Shown here piece after piece: positions 27,124-37,057 of a stretch of 64,000 nt of DNA. Made by a program: the position numbers and the translations under genes. The DNA is from an uncultured Clostridia bacterium (GTDB lineage Bacteria > Bacillota > Clostridia > Oscillospirales > Acutalibacteraceae), in NCBI GenBank assembly GCA_944380875.1, contig CALWJA010000038.1, positions 17,199-81,198 of the forward strand, read 5' to 3'. Each line of letters opens with the position of its first letter. Within the stretch, counting starts at the first letter, position 1. The notes beneath the pieces are model-generated. The model saw nothing but the letters and a program-made list of their open reading frames with translations, made no database searches and was not told the origin of the DNA.

Positions 27124-28179
27124 ATGATCCCCATGCTGGAATCAGTGGCCTCAAATGCTATTCTAGCAAAATCCCGTGCCATGTATGGCAGAAGGCTCAC
27201 AAAAGAAGACTTTACCGCTCTTCTGGAATGCTCCTCCGTGGGAGAAGCGGCAGGATATCTGAAAAATAAAACAGACTATGCTTCTGTTCTCAAAAACATA
27301 AATGAAAACAGTATACACCGGGGCCAGTTGGAAACCAAACTGAGGCAAAAGATTTTTGAGGATTATGAACGGCTTTGCAAATATGAAATTTCTATCGGAG
27401 AGCGGTTTGGAGAATACCTGATTATACGCAGCGAAATTGAGCAGATTCTGCGAAGTCTTCTGCTTCTTCAAGCAGGAACGCCTGAAGAATACTTGTTTTC
27501 TTTACCCACCTATCTGCAAAAGCATGTGCAGATTGATCTGCAGCGGTTAAGCCATATCCGAAGCTATGAGGACCTTTTGGAAGCTTTGGAGCATACACCG
27601 TATAAAAAGATTTTGGAACCTTTTATTCCACAGGAAGGCCTTCCGCTGGATTATACATCGTTGGAAAATGCTCTTTTCTCTTATTTTTATGAAAAGGTAT
27701 TCGAGGCCATCCGAAAATACAGCCGGTTGGGAACGAGAAAACGGTTAGAAGCTATTTTCCGCTCTGATATTGATATGGAAAATTTCAGCCGTATTCTCCG
27801 CCTTAAGGCCTTGCCAGGTAACAGCAAGGATTTTATTCGCAGCACACTTCTCCCCCTGGGCGGCCTCAACCAGAAAACAATTGATAAACTGTTGGACGCC
27901 CAAACACCTGAAGAAGCTGCGGAAATCATGTCCCATACGGCCAGCGGCAGGATTTTGAAGCGCATTCCCTACAACTGGCCGGATCAAATACCGGGCCGTG
28001 TCACATACAGAACCTGTTCCCATGATATCCACTTTTCAACTCACCCCCCTGTTGTGACGTTCAGTTACCTTTTTTTACTGCGGATTGAGGTAAATGATAT
28101 TATAACAATAGTGGAAGGTATACGATACCGACTGCCCCCTGAGGAGATACGGCCGCTCCTGACGGGTATATATAAATAG
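27124..28179 (+). CDS. ntpC: V-type ATPase subunit C (AC39/d type)
   Basis: The funnel-shaped subunit that sits on the rotor ring and joins it to the central stalk. It has 351 residues; NAILAKSRAMYGRRLT near the start and YEDLLEALEHTPY near residue 140 fit the AC39 family, and the C-terminus (LRIEVNDIITIVEGIRYRL) matches its last conserved helix. The start may instead be the ATG three codons later at 27133. It lies 47 bases after the stalk subunit gene and 19 before ntpI. Confidence 0.9.
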   Translation: MIPMLESVASNAILAKSRAMYGRRLTKEDFTALLECSSVGEAAGYLKNKTDYASVLKNINENSIHRGQLETKLRQKIFEDYERLCKYEISIGERFGEYLIIRSEIEQILRSLLLLQAGTPEEYLFSLPTYLQKHVQIDLQRLSHIRSYEDLLEALEHTPYKKILEPFIPQEGLPLDYTSLENALFSYFYEKVFEAIRKYSRLGTRKRLEAIFRSDIDMENFSRILRLKALPGNSKDFIRSTLLPLGGLNQKTIDKLLDAQTPEEAAEIMSHTASGRILKRIPYNWPDQIPGRVTYRTCSHDIHFSTHPPVVTFSYLFLLRIEVNDIITIVEGIRYRLPPEEIRPLLTGIYK

Positions 28180-28198
28180 CAAATGAGGAGGTGTTTAT

Positions 28199-30145
28199 GT
28201 GGCTGTATCAAAGATAAAAGTTGTCAATATTATCGGGCGTATGGAAGAGCTGGATGCGGTAACAGCTATTTGCGGGCGCTCTGGAGAAATGCATCCGGAA
28301 AACACTTTATCTTTTTATTCGAATCCCGATAAATTTCTGCCTATTACGGATGAAGATCCTTATGCGGAACCTTTACGGCGTTTAACAGATGTTTTAAAAG
28401 CTAACCGGTTGCAGCCGGTGCAATCCTCTCAAAAAGCGCTGCGAAAAATGGATATGGATCTAAAGCGGGCGGAAGAATATGTGGATTCCTTTTGCGAAAA
28501 AATGGAAAATCTTCGGCAGCAGCGGGAAGAATCTCAGCAAAAAATGCTGGAATACAGAAATTCTGCGGAGGAAACCATTCATTTCACCGGTTTGGATTTA
28601 GATCTGGACGCAATCCGGAATTGCAAATTTATAAAAGTTCGTTTTGGCTGCCTTCCAAAGGAAAGCTATGAAAAATTGAACCAATACGACCAAAATCCTT
28701 ATATTATCTTTTTCCCCTGTACGGAAGAAAGTGAAAAATATTGGGGTGTGTATTTCTCCCCAATCGATCAGGTCAGCGAAGTAGACCGGATTTTCACCAG
28801 CCTCTATTTTCAACGCACTCGCCTTTCCGAACTTCATAGCACGCCGGAGCATATGGTAGAAGCTATGAAAGAAGCCTTTGAAAAAGAAGCGTTGCGGGAA
28901 CAAGAGCTGCAAAAAAAGCTCGTTGAAAACTGGGAAAAGGAAAAAGCGGAATGCAGCCGTGTTTTTTCCTGGCTTACACAGCAATCTGTCTTTTTCGGCA
29001 TCCGCAAATATGCGGCGCACTACAACGATAATTTTATTCTCACCGGCTGGATTCCCGCTTCCGCTGAACACTCCTTGCGGCGGGAACTGGATCGGCTGAA
29101 AACGGTAGAGTTTGAATTCCGGGACGCTTCCGAAGAAATGCCCCATTCGCCCCCTGTGAAGCTCAAAAACAAAAAGCTGTTTTCGCCTTTTGAATTTTTT
29201 GTGGATCTGTATGGACTGCCCTCCTATGACGAAATCGATCCCACTCCCTTTGTAGCTGTCACATACATTCTTCTTTTCGGTATGATGTTCGGCGATCTGG
29301 GCCAAGGTCTTCTGGTTTCTCTGACAGGGTATCTGATGTGGAAGCTGAAAAATATGCCATTGGGCCGTATCCTCATTCCCTGCGGTATATCTTCCGCGTT
29401 TTTCGGATTGGTCTTTGGTTCCGTGTTTGGCTTTGAACATTGGCTCGATCCTATGTATAGAGCAATGGGATTTTCGGAAAAACCCATTGAGGTCATGGAA
29501 CCCAGCACAACCAATATTATTATATATTCTGCCGTGGGAATCGGAATTTTCCTGATGCTTGCAGCCATCCTCATCAATATTTACTCGTCTGTAAAGCGGA
29601 AGCACTGGGAAAACGCCTTTTTTGGACCAAACGGTGTTGCCGGATTGATTTTTTACGGTGGTATCGTAGCAGGCTTTGGCGGCCAACTGGTATTTGGATG
29701 GCAGATTGTCACTCCCCTTTATATTGTACTGGTCATCGCGCTGCCTCTTCTGGTCATCTTTTTCCGAGAGGTTCTGGGCGGCCTTGTTGAAAAGCGAACG
29801 GATTGGAAACCGGAAAGCTGGGGCGGATTTATCATGCAGAATTTCTTTGAAGTTTTTGAGTTTCTGCTCAGCTACGCCAGTAATACCATATCGTTCCTGC
29901 GTGTTGGAGCATTCGTTCTTGTGCACGTAGGTATGATGACCGTTGTATTTACCTTAGCCGATATGACTACAGGCGTCCTTTACGTCTTGGTAGTGGCTGT
30001 GGGCAATGTAGTCATTATGGCTATGGAAGGCCTGTTGGTAGGAATCCAGGCTCTTCGTCTGGAATTTTACGAAATGTTCAGCCGCTTTTTCGATGGAGCC
30101 GGAAGGCCGTTTAAACCCGTCCGTCTCCCCTTCCCCGTTCAATAA
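28199..30145 (+). CDS. ntpI: V-type ATPase subunit I (a subunit, stator membrane protein)
   Basis: The 648-residue stator subunit that forms the ion half-channels against the K ring. Residues 1-330 are the cytoplasmic domain with coiled-coil stretches. The C-terminal half carries about seven membrane segments, starting FVAVTYILLFGMMFGDLGQG (the family's GMMFGDxGxG signature) and including NTISFLRVGAFVLVHVGMM with the conserved arginine, and LRLEFYEMFSRFFDG at the end. The start is GTG at 28199 behind GGAGG. It is 62 bases before ntpK. Confidence 0.96.
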   Translation: MAVSKIKVVNIIGRMEELDAVTAICGRSGEMHPENTLSFYSNPDKFLPITDEDPYAEPLRRLTDVLKANRLQPVQSSQKALRKMDMDLKRAEEYVDSFCEKMENLRQQREESQQKMLEYRNSAEETIHFTGLDLDLDAIRNCKFIKVRFGCLPKESYEKLNQYDQNPYIIFFPCTEESEKYWGVYFSPIDQVSEVDRIFTSLYFQRTRLSELHSTPEHMVEAMKEAFEKEALREQELQKKLVENWEKEKAECSRVFSWLTQQSVFFGIRKYAAHYNDNFILTGWIPASAEHSLRRELDRLKTVEFEFRDASEEMPHSPPVKLKNKKLFSPFEFFVDLYGLPSYDEIDPTPFVAVTYILLFGMMFGDLGQGLLVSLTGYLMWKLKNMPLGRILIPCGISSAFFGLVFGSVFGFEHWLDPMYRAMGFSEKPIEVMEPSTTNIIIYSAVGIGIFLMLAAILINIYSSVKRKHWENAFFGPNGVAGLIFYGGIVAGFGGQLVFGWQIVTPLYIVLVIALPLLVIFFREVLGGLVEKRTDWKPESWGGFIMQNFFEVFEFLLSYASNTISFLRVGAFVLVHVGMMTVVFTLADMTTGVLYVLVVAVGNVVIMAMEGLLVGIQALRLEFYEMFSRFFDGAGRPFKPVRLPFPVQ

Positions 30146-30207
30146 TTCCGTATCCGCTGATTCGGAGTTATATAAAGATAAGTTAAAAAACATTGGAGGT
30201 AATCAAT

Positions 30208-30663
30208 ATGTATGCACTGTTTATCGCTCTCCCCGTTCTGTTTTTGGTTCTGTCTGTTTTCTGGGCGATCCGCTCTGTGAAAAAAGGCAGGAAGGCCAGC
30301 CGGGCCACTGCCATCCAGCTTCTCAGCTTTCTGGCCGTGTGCATCGTATCTTTCTCTGTTCCTGCAATTGCTTCTGCTACAACCGAAGAAGATACCGCGG
30401 TTCCGGAGACCACGGCTTCTGAAACGGCGGATACTTCCGCGGATGCTTCTGCTAAAGGACTGGGTATGATTGCTGCTGCTCTTGCCGTAGGCATCGCAGG
30501 TGTAGGCGGCGGTATTGCTGTAGCTGCTGCTGCTCCCGCTGCTATCGGAGCTACCAGTGAAGATCCGAAATCCTTTGGTAAATCTATCATTTTTGTAGCT
30601 CTTGGCGAAGGCATCGCACTGTATGGACTTCTTATTTCCATCCTGATTCTTGGTAAGTTCTGA
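30208..30663 (+). CDS. ntpK: V-type ATPase subunit K (rotor c-ring) with N-terminal extension
   Basis: The proteolipid that forms the ion-carrying rotor ring. The 151-residue protein has two N-terminal hydrophobic segments (residues 1-19 and about 37-58). An acidic Ala/Thr-rich linker spans 59-82. The canonical two-helix unit follows: GIAGVGGGIAVAAAAPAA, then IIFVALGEGIALYGLLISI. The ion-binding carboxylate is Glu134. The residue after it is Gly, not Ser/Thr, and helix one has no Gln at the usual sodium-ligand place, which argues for proton coupling. The ATG at 30208 has GGAGG eight bases upstream. Confidence 0.93.
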   Translation: MYALFIALPVLFLVLSVFWAIRSVKKGRKASRATAIQLLSFLAVCIVSFSVPAIASATTEEDTAVPETTASETADTSADASAKGLGMIAAALAVGIAGVGGGIAVAAAAPAAIGATSEDPKSFGKSIIFVALGEGIALYGLLISILILGKF

Positions 30664-30702
30664 TGTATTTTTCTTAAATCCAAAAAGAAGGAAGGTCTTT
30701 TC

Positions 30703-31011
30703 TTGCGTTTTTATCTGATCAGCGACAACATAGATACCCAGGCCGGTATGCGCCTGGCCGGAATACAGGGCGTTGTAGTCCATGAGCCGGAAGAGGTGGA
30801 AAAGGCCCTGGATGCTGCTCTTAATATGGACGATGTCGCAGTGATTTTGATCACAGAGACACTTTTGCAACTATGCCCTGAACGTATTTACGACCTTAAA
30901 CTGAACCGGAAATGCCCTCTGATTGTTGAAATTCCTGACCGCCACGGAAACGGGAGGACCAAGGATTCCATCACCCGGTATGTCCGGGAAGCTATCGGCG
31001 TAAAAATCTGA
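30703..31011 (+). CDS. ntpG: V-type ATPase subunit F
   Basis: Small central-stalk protein of 102 residues that binds subunit D and the A3B3 head. It has the family's alternating beta-alpha pattern: FYLISDN at the start, then DDVAVILITETL and CPLIVEIPD near residue 80. Translation starts at TTG (30703) behind an AGAAGGAAGG site; no ATG is available at the conserved N-terminus. It corresponds to E. hirae NtpG, 39 bases after ntpK and 31 before ntpE. Confidence 0.9.
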   Translation: MRFYLISDNIDTQAGMRLAGIQGVVVHEPEEVEKALDAALNMDDVAVILITETLLQLCPERIYDLKLNRKCPLIVEIPDRHGNGRTKDSITRYVREAIGVKI

Positions 31012-31042
31012 CCGCCTCTGCGGTAAACCGGAGGAATACCCT

Positions 31043-31660
31043 ATGCCTATAAACTCCAACCAGGAAAAACTGGATAAATTCAATGTTGCTATACAGCACT
31101 ATGCGCTGGAGCAGCAAAAACGGATCCAAGAGGAAGTAGAAGCCTTTCAGAAAAAAGAACTGGAGCAAGCCGAAGATGAGGTTCTCCAGGAAGCTTATGG
31201 TATGATCCAGAAAGAAATGGCGGAAATGCGCAACCGTATCTCCCGGGAAATGGCTCAACGGGAAAATGAAGAAAGAAAAAAGCTTCTGAAAAAACGCCAG
31301 AGCATTTCCGAAGACGTGTTTCGCCGTGTTGCAGACAGGCTTCTCCAATATACTAAAACCGAGGAATATCCTTTGCTTCTGGAAAAGTATGCGCGGGAAG
31401 CCGGCCAAATGCTTATCTCCCACAAAGCGGAGAACTGCAGCTGCGAAATTCTTGTGCGGGAGGAGGACCTTCCTTTTGCCAATCGGCTGCAATCGGCCTT
31501 AGGGCTTGCCGCTACTGTCCGCGCTGAGGATTCCATCCAATTGGGAGGTCTGCGCGTGCTTTGCCCGGAAAAGAAGCTGGAAGCCGATTCCACTCTGGAT
31601 ACCCTGCTGGAGGAACAGAAGGGTTGGTTTGAAGAAATGTCCGGCCTTTCCGTCCGCTGA
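31043..31660 (+). CDS. ntpE: V-type ATPase subunit E (peripheral stalk)
   Basis: A 205-residue stalk subunit. Residues 1-95 form a long charged helix (QEKLDKFNVAIQHYALEQQK...) for a coiled coil with the G/H-like subunit. The C-terminal globular domain ends with GGLRVLCPEKKLEADSTLDT, equivalent to the family's GG(V/L) segment contacting the head. It lies in conserved order ahead of ntpA, 41 bases away. Confidence 0.9.
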   Translation: MPINSNQEKLDKFNVAIQHYALEQQKRIQEEVEAFQKKELEQAEDEVLQEAYGMIQKEMAEMRNRISREMAQRENEERKKLLKKRQSISEDVFRRVADRLLQYTKTEEYPLLLEKYAREAGQMLISHKAENCSCEILVREEDLPFANRLQSALGLAATVRAEDSIQLGGLRVLCPEKKLEADSTLDTLLEEQKGWFEEMSGLSVR

Positions 31661-31701
31661 GCAGAGTACAGCTCTTTTGAAAGAAGGCGATTTCAGCAAT
31701 T

Positions 31702-33477
31702 ATGGAAACAAATGAAAAGAAAATTGAAAATGTAATATACGGCATCAATGGCCCTGTTGTAACCGTGCGTAACTCCAGAAGCTTTTCCATGGCGGAAATG
31801 GTGCATGTGGGAAAAGAAAAACTGGTAGGCGAAGTTATCGGTATTACCGATAAACTCACAACAATCCAGGTATATGAAGAGACCACGGGGCTTTTCCCGG
31901 GGGAACCCGTGGAAGGAACAGGAAGCCCTATGAGTGTAACTTTGGGCCCCGGTATTCTGGATAATATTTTCGACGGTATTGAACGTCCCTTAAAAGAAAT
32001 TGAAGAGGAAAGCGGTGCTTTCATTGCAAGAGGCAGCAGCGTTTCTTCCCTGAATACCAAAAAGCTGTGGGAAGTCACGCTTCTTGTAAAAGAAGGCGAT
32101 TTTCTAAAGGGCGGAGACATCTATGCCCAATGCCCGGAAACCCCTGTAATCACCCATAAATGTATGGTTCCTCCCGGTTTGGAAGGAACTGTTGTGAAGG
32201 TATATCCCAACGGATCGTATCATGTAAACGATACGATTGTGGAGCTGAAGGATAAAAAGGGAAAGATTCACAATCTCAGCCTTTGCCAGAAATGGCCTAT
32301 CCGTACCCCCCGCCCCGTGGCCCAGCGGCTGCAGACTACGGTTCCCCTTATCACGGGCCAGCGTGTTATCGACACATTGCTCCCCATAGCTAAAGGAGGA
32401 ACGGCTGCCATCCCCGGCGGATTCGGTACAGGAAAAACCATGACCCAGCATCAGCTGGCCAAATGGTGCGACGCTAACATCATCATCTATGTGGGCTGCG
32501 GAGAACGGGGAAATGAGATGAGCCAGGTGCTCTCCGAATTTTCTGAACTGATCGACCCTAAATCCGGCCGCCCCATGACAGACCGAACCGTTCTGATCGC
32601 CAATACAAGCAATATGCCTGTGGCCGCCCGTGAAGCTTCTATTTATACGGGCATTACTTTGGCGGAATACTATCGGGATATGGGATATCATGTAGCCATA
32701 ATGGCGGACTCCACTTCCCGGTGGGCCGAAGCTCTCCGTGAGATTTCTGGGCGTCTGGAAGAAATGCCGGCGGAAGAAGGCTTCCCCGCCTATTTGCCCA
32801 GCCGTCTTTCGGAGTTTTACGAACGTGCAGGCATGACGGATAATCTGAACGGCACCAACGGCAGCGTTACCATTATCGGCGCCGTATCCCCGCAGGGATC
32901 CGACTTTTCGGAACCGGTTACCCAAAATACCAAGCGTTTTACCCGCTGCTTCTGGGCGCTGGATAAATCTCTGGCTTACGCCCGTCATTATCCGGCTATC
33001 AACTGGACGCAAAGCTACAGCGAATACTTTACGGATTTGGATGCCTGGTATAAAGAACATGTGGGTGAAGATTTTGTGCGGTATCGTTACAGCATAAATG
33101 GTATTCTCCAGGAAGAGAGCCAGCTGATGGAAATTGTTAAGCTTATCGGCGCCGACGTTCTGCCCGATGACCAAAAGCTGGTAATCGAAACAGCCCGTGT
33201 GATCCGTGTCGGATTCCTGCAGCAAAATGCTTTTCATGCGGAGGATACCTTCGTTCCTCTTGAAAAGCAAAAGCAGATGATGCGCATGATCCTCTTGCTT
33301 CATAAACAAGCCAGACGGCTTATTTCCGCAGGAGTGCCTATTTCCTCTATCGTAGCCACAGGGCTTTTTGACAAGCTTGTAAAGATGAAATATGACATTC
33401 CAAACAACAAACCGGAAATGTTCGACGAATATGCTCAGGAGATTGAAGATACACTCTCCCACATTGTGACAAACTGA
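31702..33477 (+). CDS. ntpA: V-type ATPase catalytic subunit A
   Basis: The catalytic subunit of 591 residues. Walker [10 protein letters not shown] is near residues 236-244, the catalytic Glu lies in [11 protein letters not shown], and Walker B is [20 protein letters not shown]. The non-homologous insert of about 90 residues characteristic of V/A-type A subunits (before [10 protein letters not shown]) is present. This distinguishes it from F1 beta. It is 7 bases from the likely ribosome-binding region of ntpB and is surely cotranscribed. Confidence 0.98.
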   Translation: METNEKKIENVIYGINGPVVTVRNSRSFSMAEMVHVGKEKLVGEVIGITDKLTTIQVYEETTGLFPGEPVEGTGSPMSVTLGPGILDNIFDGIERPLKEIEEESGAFIARGSSVSSLNTKKLWEVTLLVKEGDFLKGGDIYAQCPETPVITHKCMVPPGLEGTVVKVYPNGSYHVNDTIVELKDKKGKIHNLSLCQKWPIRTPRPVAQRLQTTVPLITGQRVIDTLLPIAKGGTAAIPGGFGTGKTMTQHQLAKWCDANIIIYVGCGERGNEMSQVLSEFSELIDPKSGRPMTDRTVLIANTSNMPVAAREASIYTGITLAEYYRDMGYHVAIMADSTSRWAEALREISGRLEEMPAEEGFPAYLPSRLSEFYERAGMTDNLNGTNGSVTIIGAVSPQGSDFSEPVTQNTKRFTRCFWALDKSLAYARHYPAINWTQSYSEYFTDLDAWYKEHVGEDFVRYRYSINGILQEESQLMEIVKLIGADVLPDDQKLVIETARVIRVGFLQQNAFHAEDTFVPLEKQKQMMRMILLLHKQARRLISAGVPISSIVATGLFDKLVKMKYDIPNNKPEMFDEYAQEIEDTLSHIVTN

Positions 33478-33493
33478 GAAAGGGGTGGAACCT

Positions 33494-34930
33494 ATGCTGA
33501 TTGATTATATAGGTGTCAAGGAAATTAACGGTTCCCTGATTGTCCTGGATGATGTTGAGGACGCCTCTTTTGAAGAGATGGTGGAAATCCGTTTGGATGA
33601 CGGCAGCATCCGCCAGGGACGAGTGGTGCAGATAGACGGAAAACGAGTGGTAATCCAGGTATTCGAAGGAACTCGTGGTATCTCCCTTAATAATACGCGA
33701 ACCAGGCTGAAAGGGCATCCTATGGAACTGGCTCTATCCCCCGAAATTCTTGGGCGGGTATTTGACGGGTCCGGCCGCCCCATTGACGGATTAGGGGACA
33801 TTTATCCTGTCCGCCGGGCGGATATCAATGGTTCGCCCATCAATCCCGTATCCCGCATCTATCCACGAAACTACATCAATACAGGCATTTCCTCTATCGA
33901 TACTCTGATGACCCTGATTCGGGGGCAGAAACTGCCTATCTTTTCCGGATCCGGTATGAAGCATAATGAGCTTGCGGTGCAGATCGCCAGGCAGGCACGG
34001 ATCAGCGACGACGGCGGAGACAATTTCTGCATTGTTTTTGCCGCAATGGGTGCCAAAAATGATGTGGCGGAATATTTCCGGCGTTCCTTTGATGAATCCG
34101 GCGTGCTGCAGAGGGTAGTTATGTTCCTCAATTTGAGCAATGATCCTATTATCGAAAGAATCCTTACTCCCCGCTGTGCTCTGACGGCAGCTGAATACCT
34201 GGCTTTTGAGCTCAATATGCACGTGCTTGTCATTATGACGGACATGACCTCTTACGCAGAAGCCCTGCGCGAATTCAGCTCCAGTAAAGGGGAGATTCCC
34301 GGCAGAAAAGGATACCCGGGATATCTCTATTCGGATCTGGCCGCTCTTTATGAGCGTGCAGGCATGATTGAAGGGCACACAGGATCTGTTACACAGATTC
34401 CCATACTCACCATGCCTAACGACGACGTGACGCACCCGGTGCCTGATCTGACCGGTTACATTACCGAGGGCCAGATCGTTCTGGACCGCACCATGGATAA
34501 TTCAGGCATTTATCCCCCTGTTTCCGTCCTCCCCTCCCTTTCCCGTCTAATGAAGGACGGCATCGGAAAGGGCTTTACCCGGGAAGACCATGCGGATCTC
34601 TCCAACCAGCTTTTTGCCGCATATGCGCAGGTGATGGACGCTCGTTCCCTGGCTTCCGTAATCGGTGAAGAAGAACTTTCCCCTGTAGATAAACAGTATA
34701 TGGAATTCGGCCGCCTGTTTGAACAAAAATTTATCAGTCAGGGCTTTACCGAAAATCGTACCATCCAGGAAAGCCTGGATCTGGGGTGGGAATTGCTTAC
34801 TGCTCTTCCCAGAGAACAGCTGGACCGCGTGGATGACGCCACACTGGACGCCTACTATGAACCCGCTAAAAAGCGCGTAGCCTCCAAAACCGTGCAAAAT
34901 TCCACCGCAGGGGAAGAAAAGGAGGGATAA
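33494..34930 (+). CDS. ntpB: V-type ATPase subunit B (non-catalytic nucleotide-binding)
   Basis: The 478-residue partner of subunit A. The degenerate P-loop [20 protein letters not shown] replaces a functional Walker A near residue 150, and [20 protein letters not shown] matches the family signature. I place the start at the ATG at 33494 ([14 protein letters not shown]), seven bases after AGGGGTG. The GTG three codons upstream lies within that site. It is followed by ntpD after three bases. Confidence 0.97.
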   Translation: MLIDYIGVKEINGSLIVLDDVEDASFEEMVEIRLDDGSIRQGRVVQIDGKRVVIQVFEGTRGISLNNTRTRLKGHPMELALSPEILGRVFDGSGRPIDGLGDIYPVRRADINGSPINPVSRIYPRNYINTGISSIDTLMTLIRGQKLPIFSGSGMKHNELAVQIARQARISDDGGDNFCIVFAAMGAKNDVAEYFRRSFDESGVLQRVVMFLNLSNDPIIERILTPRCALTAAEYLAFELNMHVLVIMTDMTSYAEALREFSSSKGEIPGRKGYPGYLYSDLAALYERAGMIEGHTGSVTQIPILTMPNDDVTHPVPDLTGYITEGQIVLDRTMDNSGIYPPVSVLPSLSRLMKDGIGKGFTREDHADLSNQLFAAYAQVMDARSLASVIGEEELSPVDKQYMEFGRLFEQKFISQGFTENRTIQESLDLGWELLTALPREQLDRVDDATLDAYYEPAKKRVASKTVQNSTAGEEKEG

Positions 34931-34933
34931 TGT

Positions 34934-35557
34934 GTGAGCGCACAGGTTGTCCCAACCAAAAGTAACCTGCTGGCGGCAAAAAAATCCCTGAACTTATCCC
35001 GTACAGGATATGAGCTGATGGATCGGAAGCGTAATATTCTCATTCGGGAAATGATGGCTTTGATCGACAGGGCTTCCGCCATTCAGGATTCCATCGATAC
35101 CACGTATGAAGAAGCCTATAAAGCCTTGCAGATGGCCAATATTACCATGGGCATTTCAGCGGAAATGGCGCTGACAATACCGGAGGAAAATGGGCTCAAC
35201 CTAGCATATCGGAGTGTTATGGGCGTGGAAATCCCTATGGTATCCCTGGAAAAGAAAGAGGCTCCCATCGCATATGGGCTTCATTCCACTAACGGGCTTC
35301 TAGACCAGGCCTATGTAAAATTCAATAAGGTCAAGGATCTGACAGCGGAACTGGCTGAGGTTGAAAACAGTGTATACAGGCTGGCTGACGCTATAAAAAA
35401 GACCCAGAAGCGTGCCAATGCCCTTAAAAATATTATGATTCCCCGCTTTGAAAGCACAGTCAAATATATAACAGACGCACTAGAGGAAAAGGACCGGGAG
35501 GAATTTTCCCGCCTGAAAGTCATCAAAAAGCAAAAAGAAGAAGCTGAGCAAGAATAA
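34934..35557 (+). CDS. ntpD: V-type ATPase subunit D (central rotor shaft)
   Basis: The coiled-coil rotor axle that couples the head to the K ring. It has 207 residues, starting VPTKSNLLAAKKSLNLSRTGYELMDRKR-like sequence (PTKSNLLAAKKSL) and ending in a long helix (TQKRANALKNIMIPRFESTV). Both N- and C-terminal helices match the family. The start is GTG at 34934, seven bases after GGAGGG. It is the last gene of the operon and is directly followed by a strong terminator. Confidence 0.96.
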   Translation: MSAQVVPTKSNLLAAKKSLNLSRTGYELMDRKRNILIREMMALIDRASAIQDSIDTTYEEAYKALQMANITMGISAEMALTIPEENGLNLAYRSVMGVEIPMVSLEKKEAPIAYGLHSTNGLLDQAYVKFNKVKDLTAELAEVENSVYRLADAIKKTQKRANALKNIMIPRFESTVKYITDALEEKDREEFSRLKVIKKQKEEAEQE

Positions 35558-35591
35558 GAGCCTGCACCGGGAATAGTCCGGTGCAGGCTCT
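35557..35591. terminator. Bidirectional terminator between ntpD and ackA
   Basis: Perfect 14-bp stem AGAGCCTGCACCGG/CCGGTGCAGGCTCT with a 7-base loop, starting in the ntpD stop codon. The plus-strand tail is TTATTTT. The minus-strand tail (TATTCTTG) is weaker, but ackA converges on it. Confidence 0.9.
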
Positions 35592-35616
35592 TTATTTTGA
35601 TATTCGCTCAATTTCT

Positions 35617-36873
35617 TTAGATATCTTCCAGATCTACCACAGTGGCATCGTCCGCGGAAGCATAAACCAGCTTCTCTACAATCTCTTTTGTATCCCGAGC
35701 AATAACCAGTTCTTCGTTGGTGGTAATTACATATACATCCACCTTGGAATCATATGTAGAAATCTTGCCTTCCCTACCGCTGCGCATCTGGTCGTTGATT
35801 TCAGGATTAATCTTGAGCCCCAGATATTTCAGACCGCGGCAGATAGAATACCGGAGATGAGCCTGATTTTCGCCCAAGCCGGCCGTAAAGACGATGCAGT
35901 CCACGCCATTCATAGCCGCTGCATACGCGCCGATCTGCTTGATAATCTGATAAACGAGCATTTCATGGGCCAGAATAGCACGGTCATTTCCTTCGATTTC
36001 TGCCTTGGTGATATCCCGGTCGTCGCTGGAGATGCCGGAAATTCCCAAAAGACCGGATTTTTTGTTCAGAACCTCATCCATCTGGGCAGGTGTAAGTCCT
36101 TCTTTTTCCATGATAAACGTTACTACAGAAGGATCCAGAGAACCGCAGCGTGTCCCCATCATAAAGCCGTCCAACGGAGTAAGGCCCATGGAGGTATCCA
36201 GAACACGACCATCATTGATAGCGGCAATAGAGGAACCATTGCCCAGATGACAGGTAATCATTTTGATGTCTTCCAGAGGCTGATGCATCAAATGAGCACA
36301 GTGGCGGCTTACATACCGGTGAGAAGTGCCGTGGAAGCCATACCGGCGAATATTGTATTTCTCATAATATTCATAGGGAATAGCATACATATATGCCTTT
36401 CTGGGCATAGTGGAGTGGAAGGAAGTATCGAAAACAACGCATTGCGGAACCTTGGGGCCAAAGACCTCACGGCAGGCACGGATACCATCCAGCTCCGGCC
36501 CGTTATGCAGGGGTGCCAGAGGAATAAGGCTTTCAATACCCTTAATAACCTCATCGTTTACTAGCAAAGATTTATTGAATATGGCGCCGCCCTGAGCAAC
36601 TCTGTGGCCAATGGCGGAAATCTCACTGAGCTTTGTGATTACACCGTTTTCAGAATCCATGAGAGCTTCCGTCACAAGACGAAACGCGTCCGTATGATTT
36701 TTCATTACAGGGGTGGTTTTCAGTTCCCGGCCATCAAAAGTTTTATGGCTGAAAATCCCCTTTTCCATTCCAATTCTTTCACAATTTCCTTTTGCCAATA
36801 CACTTTCCGTATCCATATCAATGAGCTGATATTTTAGGGAAGAACTGCCTGCGTTGATGACTAATACTTTCAT
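35617..36873 (-). CDS. ackA: Acetate kinase
   Basis: Converts acetyl phosphate and ADP to acetate and ATP, the main substrate-level ATP step of acetogenic fermentation. It has 418 residues, begins MKVLVINAGSSSLKYQ (the ASKHA phosphate motif) and contains CVVFDTSFHSTMP, HLGNGSSIAAI near residue 207 and VFTAGLGENQ near 325. The ATG at 36873 follows AGGAGG by 11 bases. Pta is not adjacent. It is divergent from tmcAL and converges on the ntp operon. Confidence 0.97.
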   Translation of the reverse strand: MKVLVINAGSSSLKYQLIDMDTESVLAKGNCERIGMEKGIFSHKTFDGRELKTTPVMKNHTDAFRLVTEALMDSENGVITKLSEISAIGHRVAQGGAIFNKSLLVNDEVIKGIESLIPLAPLHNGPELDGIRACREVFGPKVPQCVVFDTSFHSTMPRKAYMYAIPYEYYEKYNIRRYGFHGTSHRYVSRHCAHLMHQPLEDIKMITCHLGNGSSIAAINDGRVLDTSMGLTPLDGFMMGTRCGSLDPSVVTFIMEKEGLTPAQMDEVLNKKSGLLGISGISSDDRDITKAEIEGNDRAILAHEMLVYQIIKQIGAYAAAMNGVDCIVFTAGLGENQAHLRYSICRGLKYLGLKINPEINDQMRSGREGKISTYDSKVDVYVITTNEELVIARDTKEIVEKLVYASADDATVVDLEDI

Positions 36874-36974
36874 GTATCTCAAATCCTCCTGCTCTTTATA
36901 TTCATTCCGTCCCGGAACAAATCTGCTTCGGGAACCAGGCCTTGCATAGGGAATCACAATCCTGTAATATATAT

Positions 36975-37003
36975 ACTATAGTACAATTATCGGGCGATTG
37001 CAA
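36975..37003 (-). promoter_or_regulatory. Promoter of ackA
   Basis: Minus strand: -35 TTGCAA (36998-37003), 17-base spacer, -10 TATAGT (36975-36980), about 100 bases before the ackA start. Confidence 0.65.
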
Positions 37004-37057
37004 GGGATATTGCTATATCATAACCCTTTCCCTGCCCTTTCTGAAAGGAGAAAACAC

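Noticed and set aside
28598..29926. Long minus-strand open frame opposite ntpI
   Set aside because: It mirrors a confidently identified gene, has no ribosome site and no family resemblance; similar antisense frames lie opposite ntpA and plsX.
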